Shown: positions 1 through 11,088 of the stretch, piece after piece
Layout of the letters: every line of letters starts with the position of its first letter
Position numbering within the stretch: position 1 is the first letter of the stretch
NCBI GenBank assembly: GCA_030407085.1
Contig: CM059584.1
Span: 109,677,001-109,741,000 of the forward strand
Source: Trichopria drosophilae
Lineage: Eukaryota > Arthropoda > Insecta > Hymenoptera > Diapriidae
Direction: 5' to 3'
Length of the DNA stretch: 64,000 nt
The notes under the pieces: model-generated
What the model was told of the DNA's origin: nothing
What the model saw: only the letters and a program-made list of their open reading frames with translations
Databases searched by the model: none
Made by a program: the position numbers and the translations under genes

Positions 1-180
1 GTATTGCACGGAAAGAAATTTTAATTAAATACCACGGTATCGTGCCATAATATTATTTTTTTTTAATATTATTGCAAAATATTATTGTGAAAAATATTAC
101 TGTGAAAAATATTAAAAAAAAAAAAGATGAAACTACATAATACTATTGTGATAAATATTGTGATGATTTAATATTCTAAA

Positions 181-257
181 AGGTTAGGTTAGGCTAGGTT
201 AGGTTGGGTTAGGTTAGGTTAGGATATGTTAGGTTAGGATAAGATAGGTTAGGTTGG
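181..257. repeat. Interstitial TTAGG-type array
   Basis: About 15 imperfect copies of the pentamer TTAGG (read as AGGTT), with variants such as GGGTT and GGATA. TTAGG is the usual insect telomere unit, but this copy is short, degenerate and lies beside ordinary AT-rich sequence, so it is an internal array rather than a chromosome end. Positions 1-180 before it hold only AT-rich ATATTAT-type simple sequence, and 258-550 holds more of the same. Confidence 0.75.
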
Positions 258-816
258 TCATAATTATGAGTTTACGAGAATTTGTTCGGTCATGGTCAGG
301 CATTGCTCATAATGTAAAATGATATGTACAATATTAAATTTATTTTCAATAAACTATTTCTAATCTTACAATATCTGTTCTTAATGTCTCAATTGTATGC
401 GAGAATTTAAATACTCTTTACAATAATATTTAAAAAAGTAATATTATTAACAATAATATTTTTTACAATAATATTATTCACAATAATATTTTATTTTTTT
501 AATTTTATGGCATGTAATCAAATACCACTGCTCATTCAAATGGAGGTTAACATTCGAAATCATTAAAAAGAACATTTTTATAAGTAGATACACTTTTATT
601 ACACCTTTTTCAATAGTTATTCATAATTTTCCGACTATTTAGTTATTAATAATTAATTTTAATGATCTATAAACGTTGAAACAGAAAAACTTTTTTCATT
701 CTAAAGCTTCCATATTAAAAATAGTGCAAGATACACTAAAAATGCACTGAAACTTTTTTGTAGAGCACAAAATTTCCTACAAAAACGTCAGCGAGGGCCC
801 TAGACTAAAGTTAATA

Positions 817-1841
817 CACTGTAAAAAATGTAAATGAAATTTACAATTTTGTTGTGATTTTCATGTCTAAAAATATGGTGATATTACAGGACCTCACTTA
901 TTCTAATTAGTAAAGTTTTTCAAGATGGCGCCGACCTCTCTTATTCTAATTTTCCCCTTACCCTCACTTACTTTGCTTGCGAGCTTGTGATTCATGGACA
1001 ATATTTTTCGTTGACTTTTCGTGCGATAGTGGGGGAAGACTTGTTGGGGGATATCTATTAGAATAAGAGAGGCTGGACAATTAGAATAAGAGAGGTCTTA
1101 CTGTACCACGATAAACGTAAATTTCCTAAGAGAGGTTAGAAATGTCAGAACAATTTGTAAAATCCCTACACTGAAGGTGGTAAATTTACAACGTGACGCG
1201 TTTTTCCAATGCTATAAGTGGGTAAAAATCAAGCCCATTCTGTGCATGGTAAATTTACAATATGAGGGGAAAAACCATTGGTGCAGTAAAATTAATTTTT
1301 GCATTAAAATTCCACATATTTTAGTTTTATTTTGTTTTTAAATGTAAAACAGAGGAATATATTGTAAAATTCATTATAAGATGTATTTTAATATTTTAGA
1401 GGTTTTTAGAGCTATAATCTCTTGTCGAAAGAAAACATTAAATCTACAATCTTTTGTCGATAGTAAAACTTTGATCGAAAGTGAATTTTAGAGCTATAAT
1501 CTTTTGTCGATAGTAAAACCCTTGTTGAAAGAAAACATTAAATCTAAATTCTTTTGTTGATAGAAAAACTTTCATCGAAAGCAAGTTTTAGTGCTATAAT
1601 TTTTTGTTGATAAAAGTTTTGTTGAAAGAAAACATTAAATCATAAAATCTAAATTCATAAATTATTATTACATGCCACTACAATTGGTTCAGGATTACTT
1701 GAATAACCTACAATTTTTTCTATATTTTGTTGTAAATTTACTATTCTCTGGGAGAATTTAAACCTTTCTACAAGGGTAATAGTACCGTAACCTGTAAAAT
1801 CCACTTTCAATTGTAAATTTACAATTCTATTTTTTACAGTG
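817..1841. mobile_element. TA-flanked element, termini CACTGTAAAAAATG
   Basis: The left end CACTGTAAAAAATG and right end TTTTTTACAGTG are inverted, and each is flanked by TA (815-816 and 1842-1843), as expected of a TA target duplication. Internally it has repeated GGTAAATTTACAA-like words and several CTTTTGTCGATAG-like tandem units (about 1430-1640). A shorter relative is at 43716-44097. There is no transposase ORF, so it is non-autonomous. The superfamily is unknown; TA duplication suggests the Tc1/mariner/pogo group. Confidence 0.65.
887..1103. mobile_element. Pogo/Tigger-like MITE, family A, copy 1
   Basis: The left end CAGGACCTCACTTATTCTAA and the right end, reverse complement CAGTAAGACCTCTCTTATTC, are inverted and flanked by TA on both sides. 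The word CTCTTATTCTAAT recurs in both orientations inside, and AAGATGGCGCCGACCTC is shared (inverted) with copy 2 at 39321-39571. The first TIR base run has a CAGG/CAGT difference. It lies inside the 817-1841 element. Confidence 0.7.
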
Positions 1842-2226
1842 TAGATTAACCACAAACAACAATGGAATATGCCTCATATTTTACAAAAATTCTAAAATAT
1901 TCATAATTAACTTGTAAGACAAAATTCCAGTGTTATTCATGGATAATCTATTAACTTTAGACTAGGGCTCTTGCTGACTTTTTTTTAGGAAATTTTGTGC
2001 TCTATAAAAAAGGTTCAGTGCAGTTTTAGTATATCTTGCACTGTTTTCGATATGGAAGCTTTAGAATTAAAAAAGTACCAAGTTTTTCCATTTCAACAAC
2101 GTTTATAGATCATTACAAATAATTATTATTAACTATATCATCTAGAAATTATGAATAAATATACTCAAAGGTGGACTCAAATTGGATCTGTTTATAAAAA
2201 TGTTCTTTTTAACGAATTCGAATTGT

Positions 2227-2952
2227 AACTGTCATTTCAAATTCGTCAGAATCTGTGCGGTAACTACTACTCCGCAAAATGCTATAGCATTGACTTAAAA
2301 TTTCTTTGCGTGTGTATGTAGTCAAAATACGAACTCATGCCAGTGTACGCAGCCATGGTGATGAACTTGAAATTAGTTAAAAAATGTTCAACACTGTCAC
2401 TGATTGGTCATAAATGTTTCTGACCAAACACTATCGTTACTTTAAACATATGTATAACTATTCATTTCACACTTGTCTATTGATAATGTTGTTTGTTTAT
2501 TATTATTACAGTCATGATATAAGAGAAAAGTAATATAAAATATTACATTAAAATTCTGGGAGTAACTAAAATATTGGGCAAACGAAGTGTAATAAGTAAA
2601 CAAAGAGAATTTTCTGAAAATTATAAAATACTAAGGACGCACTGACAAGAATATCAGCTTGTAGTTTTTTGTTATCTGTACCTGTCTGTACCGACAGAAT
2701 TGTATGAAACTACTGGAATGTATTAAAGCCTTACAAATTAGTATGATCGCTTGGTGGTGGAACAAATCAATTCATTTCCGACTCCGAATCGCTTTCGAGA
2801 TCTCGAAATTTGAACTGTGCGAGATGGAGAAAAAGGCAACGTTGCCAGATATATTTCCCTGATGTGTTCCTAAAAAGTCACTAGATTTCGCCCTCGCAAA
2901 AAATATTCTATGGCCCCGCTCGGTCGGTAAAGCAAATTTCAATGAATTCAAA
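2227..2952. other. No gene seen
   Basis: AT-rich sequence with short CpG-containing patches around 2760-2930. No ORF, RNA gene or inverted repeat was recognised. Confidence 0.5.
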
Positions 2953-2959
2953 TTAAACC

Positions 2960-3772
2960 CCCAGCAATCGAATTTGGATAGAGTTGTATAGAATTGGATT
3001 CAATTATTAAATTCTGAATCAATACTTTGGTCAACGGTGAATCCATTTTAATACGTAAATACAATTCTATTCGTTCATACGAATAAAAAGGTTACTTTCT
3101 GAACTCATATTAATCCAAACAAAGTTTTCTTTTTAAAAATTAAATCTTAAATACATCCGTATTCAACATTACGGATTCAAAACTATCTAAGTGTATTCAT
3201 TTCAATCCAAAAAAAGTTTTTCAAAAACGAAACTTTCACTACATCCGAATTCAACGTTATGGATTCAAAACTATCCGAGTGTATTCATTTCAATACAAAA
3301 ATAGTTTCCTATTTAAAAACGAAACATTGAATGCATCCGTATTCATCGTTACGGATTCAAAAGTAAAGTGTATTCATTTCAATCCAAAAAACGTTTCCTT
3401 CTTAAAAACGAAATATTGAATGCCCCCTTATTCAACATTACGAATTCAAAACTATCTAAGCGTATTCATTTCAATGCAAAAAACGTTTTTTTTTTCAAAA
3501 AATAAACTTTGAATAAATCTGTATTTATTTTTATTCTTATACTGCTTCCGATTGTATTCGTAATGGTTTTCGTAAAATTGAATACAGATGGATTACTTTT
3601 TCTGAAATTTAATCCGGCAAATTACGCTTCCGATTGTATTCGTAAAATTGAATACAGATGGATTCCTTTCTTCGGAATTCAATCCATTTGCATACATATT
3701 TACGGAATCAAAGTATGAATCCAAAATGAATTGAAATTTTCAATCCAATCCTATCCAATTTCGATTGCTGGG
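2960..3772. mobile_element. MITE with CCCAGCAATCG termini, copy 1
   Basis: It starts CCCAGCAATCGAATTTGGAT and ends in the inverted CGATTGCTGGG. The interior is a run of tandem words such as GAATACGGATG and CGTTACGGATTCAAAACTAT. It is nearly the reverse complement of the shorter copy at 4988-5612. It sits a few bases inside the terminus of the 2957-7027 element. ORFs here are frames through the repeat and are not regarded as genes. Confidence 0.75.
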
Positions 3773-3847
3773 CCGTTTCGTCCCAAAACGACAAAATTTG
3801 TCGCCGGTTTTCATCTTCCGTAAGTTTAGGGACAGTCTTGAATACTA

Positions 3848-4159
3848 CACGGAGAAAAATAACCGGCTAAATCAGCCGAAAAATCGGCAGATTCTACCAA
3901 TTTTATCCCATAGGGATAGCTGTTGGAATTCCGTTAGAGATAGCCAATAATTTCAGCTAAATTTACTGAAAAAGTCCGCAAATTTAGCGGAACAAATCTG
4001 CTAATGTAGCGGAAATTTAGATCTAAGCGCGAATTGAGTAGGGTTAAGGCTACATTAGCGGAATTAAAACAGCTAAAATTGCAGATATTTTCGGCAATTC
4101 CAGCCGAAAATTTTAGCTGATATGAATCAGCTAATCCAGCGGAGTCATTTTTCTCCGTG
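3848..4159. mobile_element. TA-flanked MITE, CACGGAGAAAAAT termini
   Basis: CACGGAGAAAAAT at the left is inverted as ATTTTTCTCCGTG at the right, with TA on both sides (3846-3847, 4160-4161). Inside are repeated (T)TAGCGGA/GCTAATC words. The length is 312 bp, with no coding capacity. Confidence 0.7.
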
Positions 4160-4162
4160 TAA

Positions 4163-4987
4163 ATTGAAACACAGAAAAACGTACGTAGAATGTTCATCGC
4201 TATAGTCATTTCATCGGGTCAAAATCATTGATTTTTTAATTTGCAAGCAAAAGTACTAATGAAATCGGTACTTTTTCGCTGGAATCTTTATTGCCACGAA
4301 ACTTTCTCTTCTTGACAGGATCGAGAGGATTTTCGGTTTGTCGTTTTTCCCATTCGGATCCATTTTAATGTTTTTAAAACATTTACAACGGAAATTGTTT
4401 AGCAATTTAGATAGATTTTGTCAATTTAATACGATTGGCTCAAATAATAGAATAGAAATTCATATTCAGATATTTCAAGGCCTATAGTGAACAAATATGA
4501 TGGAATTTTTGCAACTTATTTTTAAAAATCTTTCGGTTCTTTTGCCCCCTGAAGTCAGAAACTTGACTGCCACATCAGAGGAGTTGCGAAATTCACCGAA
4601 AGATTATATTTCTTAAACAGATGAAAAGTTTTTTTCGAAAAATTATTTTTGTCATCAGACGAGCGAGAAAGATTTTTTCCATTAAAAATGGAGAGAACCT
4701 CTCTCTGGCGTTTCATCCCGGTCTGTATCAGCTGGAATCATCAGCAGGGCTTTGTGATACAGACCTGCCCTGTACGCCATTGTTATATTTTTATTAGATC
4801 GTAAGTCATAAATACGAAGTAAACTGAATTTCGCTTATTGCGAAAATTCAGTACCCGTAATTGGAACATCCATCAGAGAACTCACTGATTATGTATTATA
4901 TATTTATATATATTAAATAACATTTAATGTCAATAACTTTCTAAATGGGATTGAGCTATTTTGTTTACTGCTAATAACATTAAAGTA
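4163..4987. other. Inter-element sequence, small hairpins
   Basis: No gene seen. Short inverted words are present: AAATCTTTCGGT (about 4528) against ACCGAAAGATT (about 4594), and GGTCTGTATCA (about 4720) against TGATACAGACC (about 4756). These are probably decayed repeat tips. Confidence 0.4.
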
Positions 4988-5612
4988 CCCAGCAATCGAG
5001 ATTGGATAGGATTGGATTGAAAATTTCAATTCATTTTGAATTCATACTTTGATTCCGTAAATATGTATTCAAATGGATTGAATTCCGAAGAAAGGAATCC
5101 ATCTGTATTCAATTTTACGAATACAATCGGAAGCGCAATTTGCCGGATTAAATTTCAGAAAAAGTAATCCATCTGTATTCCATTTTACGAACACAATTAG
5201 ATAGTTTTGAAGCCGTGATATTGAATACAGATTTATTCAAAGTTTATTTTTTGAAAGATAACTTTTTTTTGCATGGAAATGAATACGCTTGGATAGTTTT
5301 GAATCCGCAATGTTGAATATGGATGCGTTCGATATTTCGTTTTTAAAAAGGAAACTATTTTTGGATTGAAATGAATACACTTAGATAGTTTTGAATCCGT
5401 AATGTTGAATACGGATGTATTTAAGATTTAATTTTTAAAAAGAAAACTTTTTTTGGATTCATATGAATTACAGAAAGTAACCTTTTTATTCGTATGAACG
5501 AATAGAATTGTATTTACGTATTAAAATGGATTCACTGTTGACCAAAGTATGGATTCAGAATTTAATAATTGAATCCAATTCTATACAACTCTATCCAAAT
5601 TCGATTGCTGGG
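4988..5612. mobile_element. MITE with CCCAGCAATCG termini, copy 2
   Basis: An inverted and shorter copy of the 2960-3772 element, beginning CCCAGCAATCGAGATTGGAT and ending CGATTGCTGGG. Together the two copies form a widely spaced inverted pair of about 600 bp per arm. No coding. Confidence 0.75.
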
Positions 5613-6032
5613 TTTGCAGTAATATAAAAGGTAAATTTTACATTTCCGACTTAAATTACTGAAGAATGTCTAGATTACCTGTTTAATTTTGCGATTTTCA
5701 AATTAAACCATACTTTCAAAATTTATGTTAAAAAACGAAAATGTCGCGAAACTTTGCATCCTCTGCATTATTGCATTGTGCAATTTAAAGTCTACAACAA
5801 AATTTGACTAGTAACTTCTGATTAGCCTACAACCTTTCATTCGAATGGTGAATGTCAACATTTTTAAAATTCTAAAATTAAAGTTATACACAATTTTTTT
5901 AAAAATAATATTAAGATTGTTTTTAAACGAAACAAATGTGTCAAAAATGAATTTGCTGTTAGATAGACGTACTTCGGAAAGCAAACATAAAAAATGGCGA
6001 TGAAAGTGAATTTTTATTCGTAATAGCATAGT

Positions 6033-6973
6033 CAGATCTTTGAGATATTGTTATGAAATTTAGGTTTCCTATATTTTTTGGATGTGCTCTTTTCGAATTT
6101 GAAGTCCGTTTTGCGATATCATTTTCCATTTTCTAAATATAGCTACTCAAACCAAAGAAAATGTGGAAAGAAGCGAAAACTTTTTTAGTAAACTACAATT
6201 TTTATTACGCTGGAGTTCCGGGATCGTGTCAGGCCTTAGAATCCTGTGGCATAATGAGTTTTACAAAAAGTTGGTCAATATCATCATTTAAATTACAAAA
6301 TGGTGTCTTCACAATGTCGCTATTGATTCGGATTTTTTTTTATTTGCGTTTTATTAAAATATTTCTGGTATCTTCACGTGTGCTTTGATGAATATGTAGC
6401 TTGTTTTTGAGCTGACTGAATACAAATATGTTATTAAATTTTGGAAATTCAAAATGCCAGATCCAATATAACGTTGAAAACTTCTATATAGTAAATACCA
6501 GACAATTTTTTAAATTTCGGTTAGCCATATTGGACCCGCCATTTTGAATTTCCAAAATTTAATAATGAATTTACATTCAGCAACCTCAAAAATAAGCCAC
6601 AAGAACATATTCATCAAAATACACAACAAGATACCAAAAATATTTTAATAAATCGCAAATAACAAAAGAATTTCGTATGAATAGCGCCATTTTGAGGACA
6701 TTTTATAATTTAACTCATAATATTGACCAACTTTTAGTTAAACTCATTATGCCACAGAATTCTGAGGCCTGTCACGATTCCGGAACTCCTTCGCAATAAA
6801 AATTGCAGGTTACTAAAAAAGTTATCGCTTATTTCCACATTTTGTTTCATTTAAGCAGCGATATTTAAAAAATGGAAATTGATTTAAAAAAATGGACTTT
6901 AAATTCGAGAAGAGCATACCCAAAATCTATAGGAAACCTTCATTTCATAACAATATCACAAAGATATCCATAA
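6033..6973. repeat. Large palindrome (about 450-bp arms)
   Basis: The left arm from about 6033 pairs with the right arm ending about 6973. For example, CTCATTATGCCACAG at about 6742 is inverted in CTGTGGCATAATGAG at 6243. The centre is near 6490 and contains the recurring word GCCATATTGGACCCGCC. The 75-residue ORF at 6161-6388 is a frame through the arm and is rejected as a gene. Confidence 0.7.
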
Positions 6974-7223
6974 ATTTACATAGAATAAAAACCGGCGACA
7001 AATTTTCTAGTTTTTGGACGAAACGGGTTAAGGTGCTGCTAAAGTTACTAGCTTGATAACCTTAATTCCTAACCTAAAATATTCAATTTAGGCAGAAACG
7101 AAGTGCGTTTTGGAGGACAATTTGTAAGAATACATTTGAAATTACACTTTTACAGTTTGCACCCTACTAAAATTTCACGTATGAAATCCCACTGAGATAC
7201 CATATGAGAATTTGCACTGGGAT

Positions 7224-8341
7224 CCCGTTGAGAAGGATTCAAATGGATTCACTTGAATTCGTAATTTGTCCAAACAGAATCCCTGTGAATCCCAAAATAA
7301 TTTGGTAAAATATTGAATCCATCCGAATGTAGAAACTAGAATTCATATTAATCCCTACGAATCCACTTGAATCCAAAAATAATATAGCCGAAAATCAAAT
7401 AATACTGAATGCCTCGGAATCAAAAAACGTGAATTCAAACCAATCTCTACAAATCCATTTGAATCCAAAAATAATATTGTAGAAAATAAATAATGCTGAA
7501 TGCTTCGGAATCTAAAAAAGCGAATTCAAACCAGTTTCTGCTTATCCATTTCAATCCAAAAATAATATCGTCGAAAATAAATAGTGCTGAATGCCTCTGA
7601 ATTCATGAAGGTGAATTGAAACCGATCCCAGCGAACCCATTTGACTCCAAAAATAATATTGTGAAAAATAAATAATGCCGAATGCCTCGGAATACAAATA
7701 CGCGTATTAAAACCAGTCTCTCCGAATCCAATTTAATCCAAAAATAATATCGTCGAAAATAACCAATGCTGAATGCTTCGGAATCGAAAAAAACGAATTC
7801 AAACCAGTCTCTGGGAATCCAATTCAATCCAAAAATGATATTCTCGAAAGTAAGTAATGCTGAATGCCTTTGAATCCAAATAAGCCTATCGAAACCAGTC
7901 TCTGCGAATCCATATAAATCCAAAAATAATAATGTCCAATACGACTAATGTTGAATGCCTCTGAATCCAAAAAGATGAATTCAAATCAGTCTCTGCGAAT
8001 TCATTTGAATCCAAAAATAATAATGTCGATAATAAGTATTGCTGAATACCTCTGAATCCACAGAGGCGAATTCAATCCGGCTTGTGCGAATCCATAAAAG
8101 GTGGCATATCCAATCATGATAGTAAAAAAAAACAGCTTTTTATATTATTTTTTTTTCGAAAAAAGCGAATTGAAAATGGGATTTACTTGGATTGAGAGGC
8201 ATTCGCAGGCATAGGAGTGAATCAAAATGAATCAATTTTAATCAATTTCAATCCATTTCAATCCATTTCAATCCAGGACAAATTACGAATTCGCAGGGTT
8301 TCAAATGTTGAATTCCTCCAAATCCTTTTTCGATTGCTGGG
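7224..8341. repeat. 90-bp minisatellite inside a CGATTGCTGGG-ended element
   Basis: The unit GAATTCAAACCAGTCTCTGC recurs at about 7431, 7521, 7611, 7706, 7796, 7886, 7976 and 8066, a period near 90 bp. Each copy is followed by AATCCAAAAATAATATCGTC and TGCTGAATGCCTCTGAATCC variants. The right end is CGATTGCTGGG, and GAATTCGTAATTTGTCC is inverted near both ends. It is related to the elements at 2960 and 4988. ORFs on either strand are repeat frames. Confidence 0.75.
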
Positions 8342-8531
8342 CTGCTGTACTAGCAAATGTAGTCTACAGATAGTTACAGGCTCCTAATATAATTTTTGTA
8401 ACACTGAAATATTTTTAGAATATCTCTGAAATATTGCGTACACGAAACAAGTATTCTGTATAAAATGCCCGTAATATTCTGAAGACATTTGGGAAATCAC
8501 GACGACGGCATATTATTATTTTTTGAAAATA

Positions 8532-8949
8532 CAGTACAACCTCTCTTGTTCGACAACCTCCCTAGTTCAACAGTGCCGGACCTCCTTAGTTCGACAGTGG
8601 GCGGAGACTTCTTCCCTCTCCCGCCCCGTCCATTATATTACCGACGAACACGAACGCACCCATGCCGGACTGGGACGATTGCACCTCACCCGTCAAATCG
8701 AACGACATAACCTCCGCATTTGTTGTTATTAAGTTTTAGTCTTCTACTTGACTTCTATATGTATGGCAAGGAGGCTGGAAATTAATGCTATAGGAAAACA
8801 GAAGGTTAGAGGGTTAGCTGTCGTAAAAACAAATGAGCCAATCACGATTGCGTGACGTCATAGTGGGCGTGGTTAAAAAAATGTCAAACTAGCGAGGTCA
8901 GAGAGAGAGCGTCTGGCACCGATCATGTCGAACAAGAGAGGTTGTACTG
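8532..8949. mobile_element. Pogo/Tigger-like MITE, family B
   Basis: The left end is CAGTACAACCTCTCTTGTTC. The right end reverse-complements to the same 20 bases and continues GACA. TA flanks both sides (8530-8531, 8950-8951). The subterminal word TAGTTCGACAG/TAGTTCAACAG is repeated, and the interior is GC-richer than its surroundings. The length is 418 bp. ORFs at 8489-8732 run through the TIR and are not genes. Confidence 0.8.
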
Positions 8950-9280
8950 TATATTGAAAAATGTTTGAAATATTTCTCATAAATATAAGGCAATATGTAC
9001 AAAATATATTGCTGTACTGAATTCTATAATATTTCACACATTCAAAGAAAAATAAAACTCATAATTTAACCTTGAGAAATATATCCTATGTGGAAAATCA
9101 GATGGATTACATGTGAGAACCACATCAAATTTTTTTAACAAACTACCTCTCGTTGGGCAGCAAAAAAAATTATTCCGATAGGTTATTCTCACACATATAC
9201 AAACTTTTTTCGATGCATATGACAATGTAACTAGTTTTATATGAAATTTGTATGACAGTCCCAAATGAGAACCCAGCACA

Positions 9281-10503
9281 AATTCCCGTGTAAGATCTAT
9301 CTCACAAGGGGAAGGCACACCTGGCACATCACTGATTGAGCTGAAAAAAAATCAAGGTGATTCCTGGAGCAAAAAAAATGAATACGTGTTTGGGGATTTT
9401 TTGCAATAGTCCTCTGAATGGCTAAAAAAAAATAAAAAATAAAAATAATTTTATTGCACTAATTCTTTTAAGCATGCACTTTTCTTTTCATTAAATTTGC
9501 TTGAAATACTATACTCGGGGGTTTTCAGGGTCGCTGAATGCGAATGTGATGTTAGTTTTCAAAAATTCAAAATGGCGGATCCAACATGGCGGTTGACTTT
9601 TTGAAAAATGAATGAATTTGCTCGAAACTCGTTACTCGAGGGGTTTCTGGGGTCGCTGAATACGAATCTGATGTTAGTTTTTTTTTTAACTTTTCGAATG
9701 AGCATATTTACATAGAAACGGAAGGTTGTGTCCCATGCATTGACATTATATAAAAAACGCTGGGCGTAACATTTTTATCGATTGTTAAATACAAAAATTT
9801 GTTCGTACAGGTCCGTTGCACGAGGAGAAAAGTGTCTCCATTCTGTATCTTCAATATTCAAAAGTTACAGCTGTTATTTTACTTACCTATATACATATAT
9901 TAAAAGATACAAAGATGTAATTTTGTACAGAATATCAATTCATATTATCCAATAGTTTATTTATAACTTTTACCCAGTAGTTTATTTATAACTTACTGAA
10001 AATTGTCGATTTTCTCCTCGTGCAACGGACCTGTACGAACAAATTTTTGTATTTAACAATCGATAAAAATGTTACGCCCAGCGTTTTTTATATAATGTCA
10101 ATGCATGGGACACAACCTTCTGTTTCTATGTAAATATGCTCGAATAACGAGTTTCGAGCAAATTCATTCATTTTTCAAAAAGTCGACCGCCATGTTGGAT
10201 CCGCCATTTTGAATTTTTGAAAACTAACATCACATTCGCATTCAGCGACCCTGAAAACCCCCGAGTATAGTATTTCAAGCAAATTTAATGAAAAGAAAAG
10301 TGCATGCTTAAAAGAATTAGTGCAATAAAATTATTTTTATTTTTTATTTTTTTTAGCCATTCAGAGGACTATTGCAAAAAATCCCCAAACACGTATTCAT
10401 TTTTTTTTGCTCCAGGAATCACCTTGATTTTTTTCATCTCAATCAGTGATGTGCCAGGTGTGCCTTCCCCTTGTCAGTGGGATCCCACATAGGAATTTTT
10501 AGT
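9281..10503. repeat. Near-complete 1.2-kb palindrome
   Basis: The arms 9281-9900 and 9930-10503 are inverted copies. GACAAGGGGAAGGCACACCT-type sequence lies at both outer ends, and CGTTGCACGAGGAG and its complement flank the centre near 9915. The arms carry the shared core GGCGGATCCAACATGGCGG. No transposase is encoded; the ORFs at 9034-9327 and 10304-10492 are arm frames. Confidence 0.8.
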
Positions 10504-10507
10504 AGGG

Positions 10508-11088
10508 CATTTTATTATTGCGAATTCTCACCTAATCCTGAACCGATTTTGCTGGAATTTCACTTCATTCATAACAAACGCAAAAAATAACCTTAAATAT
10601 CTGGCGTATATGCCCAACAAATGAAAAAGAATAAGATCGAATTCAGAAATTACGTTTCCAATTGGTTTCTTGACATTTTGAAAAATTTATTAGTGTTTTC
10701 AAAAAAAAAAACTTTGCAAACTATCAATGCACGATTTTCGTATAGTCGTAAATAAACATTTTTATCCTTTTTTTTTGGTATATTTAGAAAACGAAACAAG
10801 TTAGAACATTTTGCTCATTACAAAAAAGTTGCGCAATGAACTTTTCTACGATATGGCGTTTAAAAAACATTGAATTTCGAGAGAAAAAAGATTATATGCC
10901 CTTTTCGTTTCCGGACCTTAAATTTCGCATTCTATGAACTCTTAAGGGACGTTCATATTTTTGACAGGGAAGTGTTAAAATTTCATTTAATTCGAATTAT
11001 ACACCACTTGTTTATATTCGCGATTACCTTATTCCTTTGTCAGTGTCTCGTTTCCCTAAAGATGCCAGGTATCCAATAGTTGCAGAAT
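10508..11088. other. No gene seen
   Basis: AT-rich, with no repeat structure recognised. A 69-residue ORF at 10870-11079 has no familiar motif. Confidence 0.4.

Larger units (their letters stand above)
551..2226. mobile_element. Foldback element with about 270-bp inverted arms
   Basis: Positions 551-816 and 1951-2226 are inverted copies of one another. For example, ATGATCTATAAACGTTG on the left matches the reverse complement of the right arm, as does the stretch ending GCCCTAGACTAAAGTTAA. The loop is occupied by a second element (817-1841), which itself carries a third (887-1103). A diverged single arm of the same family recurs at about 44873-44956. No ORF of note is present. Confidence 0.7.
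2957..7027. mobile_element. Composite TTAA-flanked element (about 4 kb)
   Basis: The right end on the minus strand reads TTAACCCGTTTCGTCC, then continues to AAAATTTGTCGCCGGTTTT. The same string occurs at 3773-3811 on the plus strand. Its first bases (TTAAACC) lie at 2953-2959, separated by the 2960-3772 MITE. TTAA flanks both ends (2953-2956, 7028-7031), as in piggyBac-type elements. Three further insertions or palindromes (3848-4159, 4988-5612, 6033-6973) lie inside. The reconstruction is an inference, but the shared terminal run is directly visible. Confidence 0.5.
7162..10507. mobile_element. Composite element, CCCTACTAAAA termini
   Basis: The left end CCCTACTAAAATTTCACGTA and the reverse complement of the right end CCCTACTAAAAATTCCTATG are alike, and the match continues to ATCCCACTGA. 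Inside are a 90-bp minisatellite element (7224-8341), a CAGT-type MITE (8532-8949) and a long palindrome (9281-10503). The palindrome's own right arm shares the terminal sequence, so these ends could belong to it rather than to one 3.3-kb unit. Confidence 0.4.

Noticed and set aside
3509..3718. 69-residue plus ORF
   Set aside because: A frame through the tandem words of the 2960-3772 MITE.
7603..7923. 106-residue minus ORF with repeated FxFxxIxFGLxW pattern
   Set aside because: Period equals the 90-bp minisatellite; not a protein.
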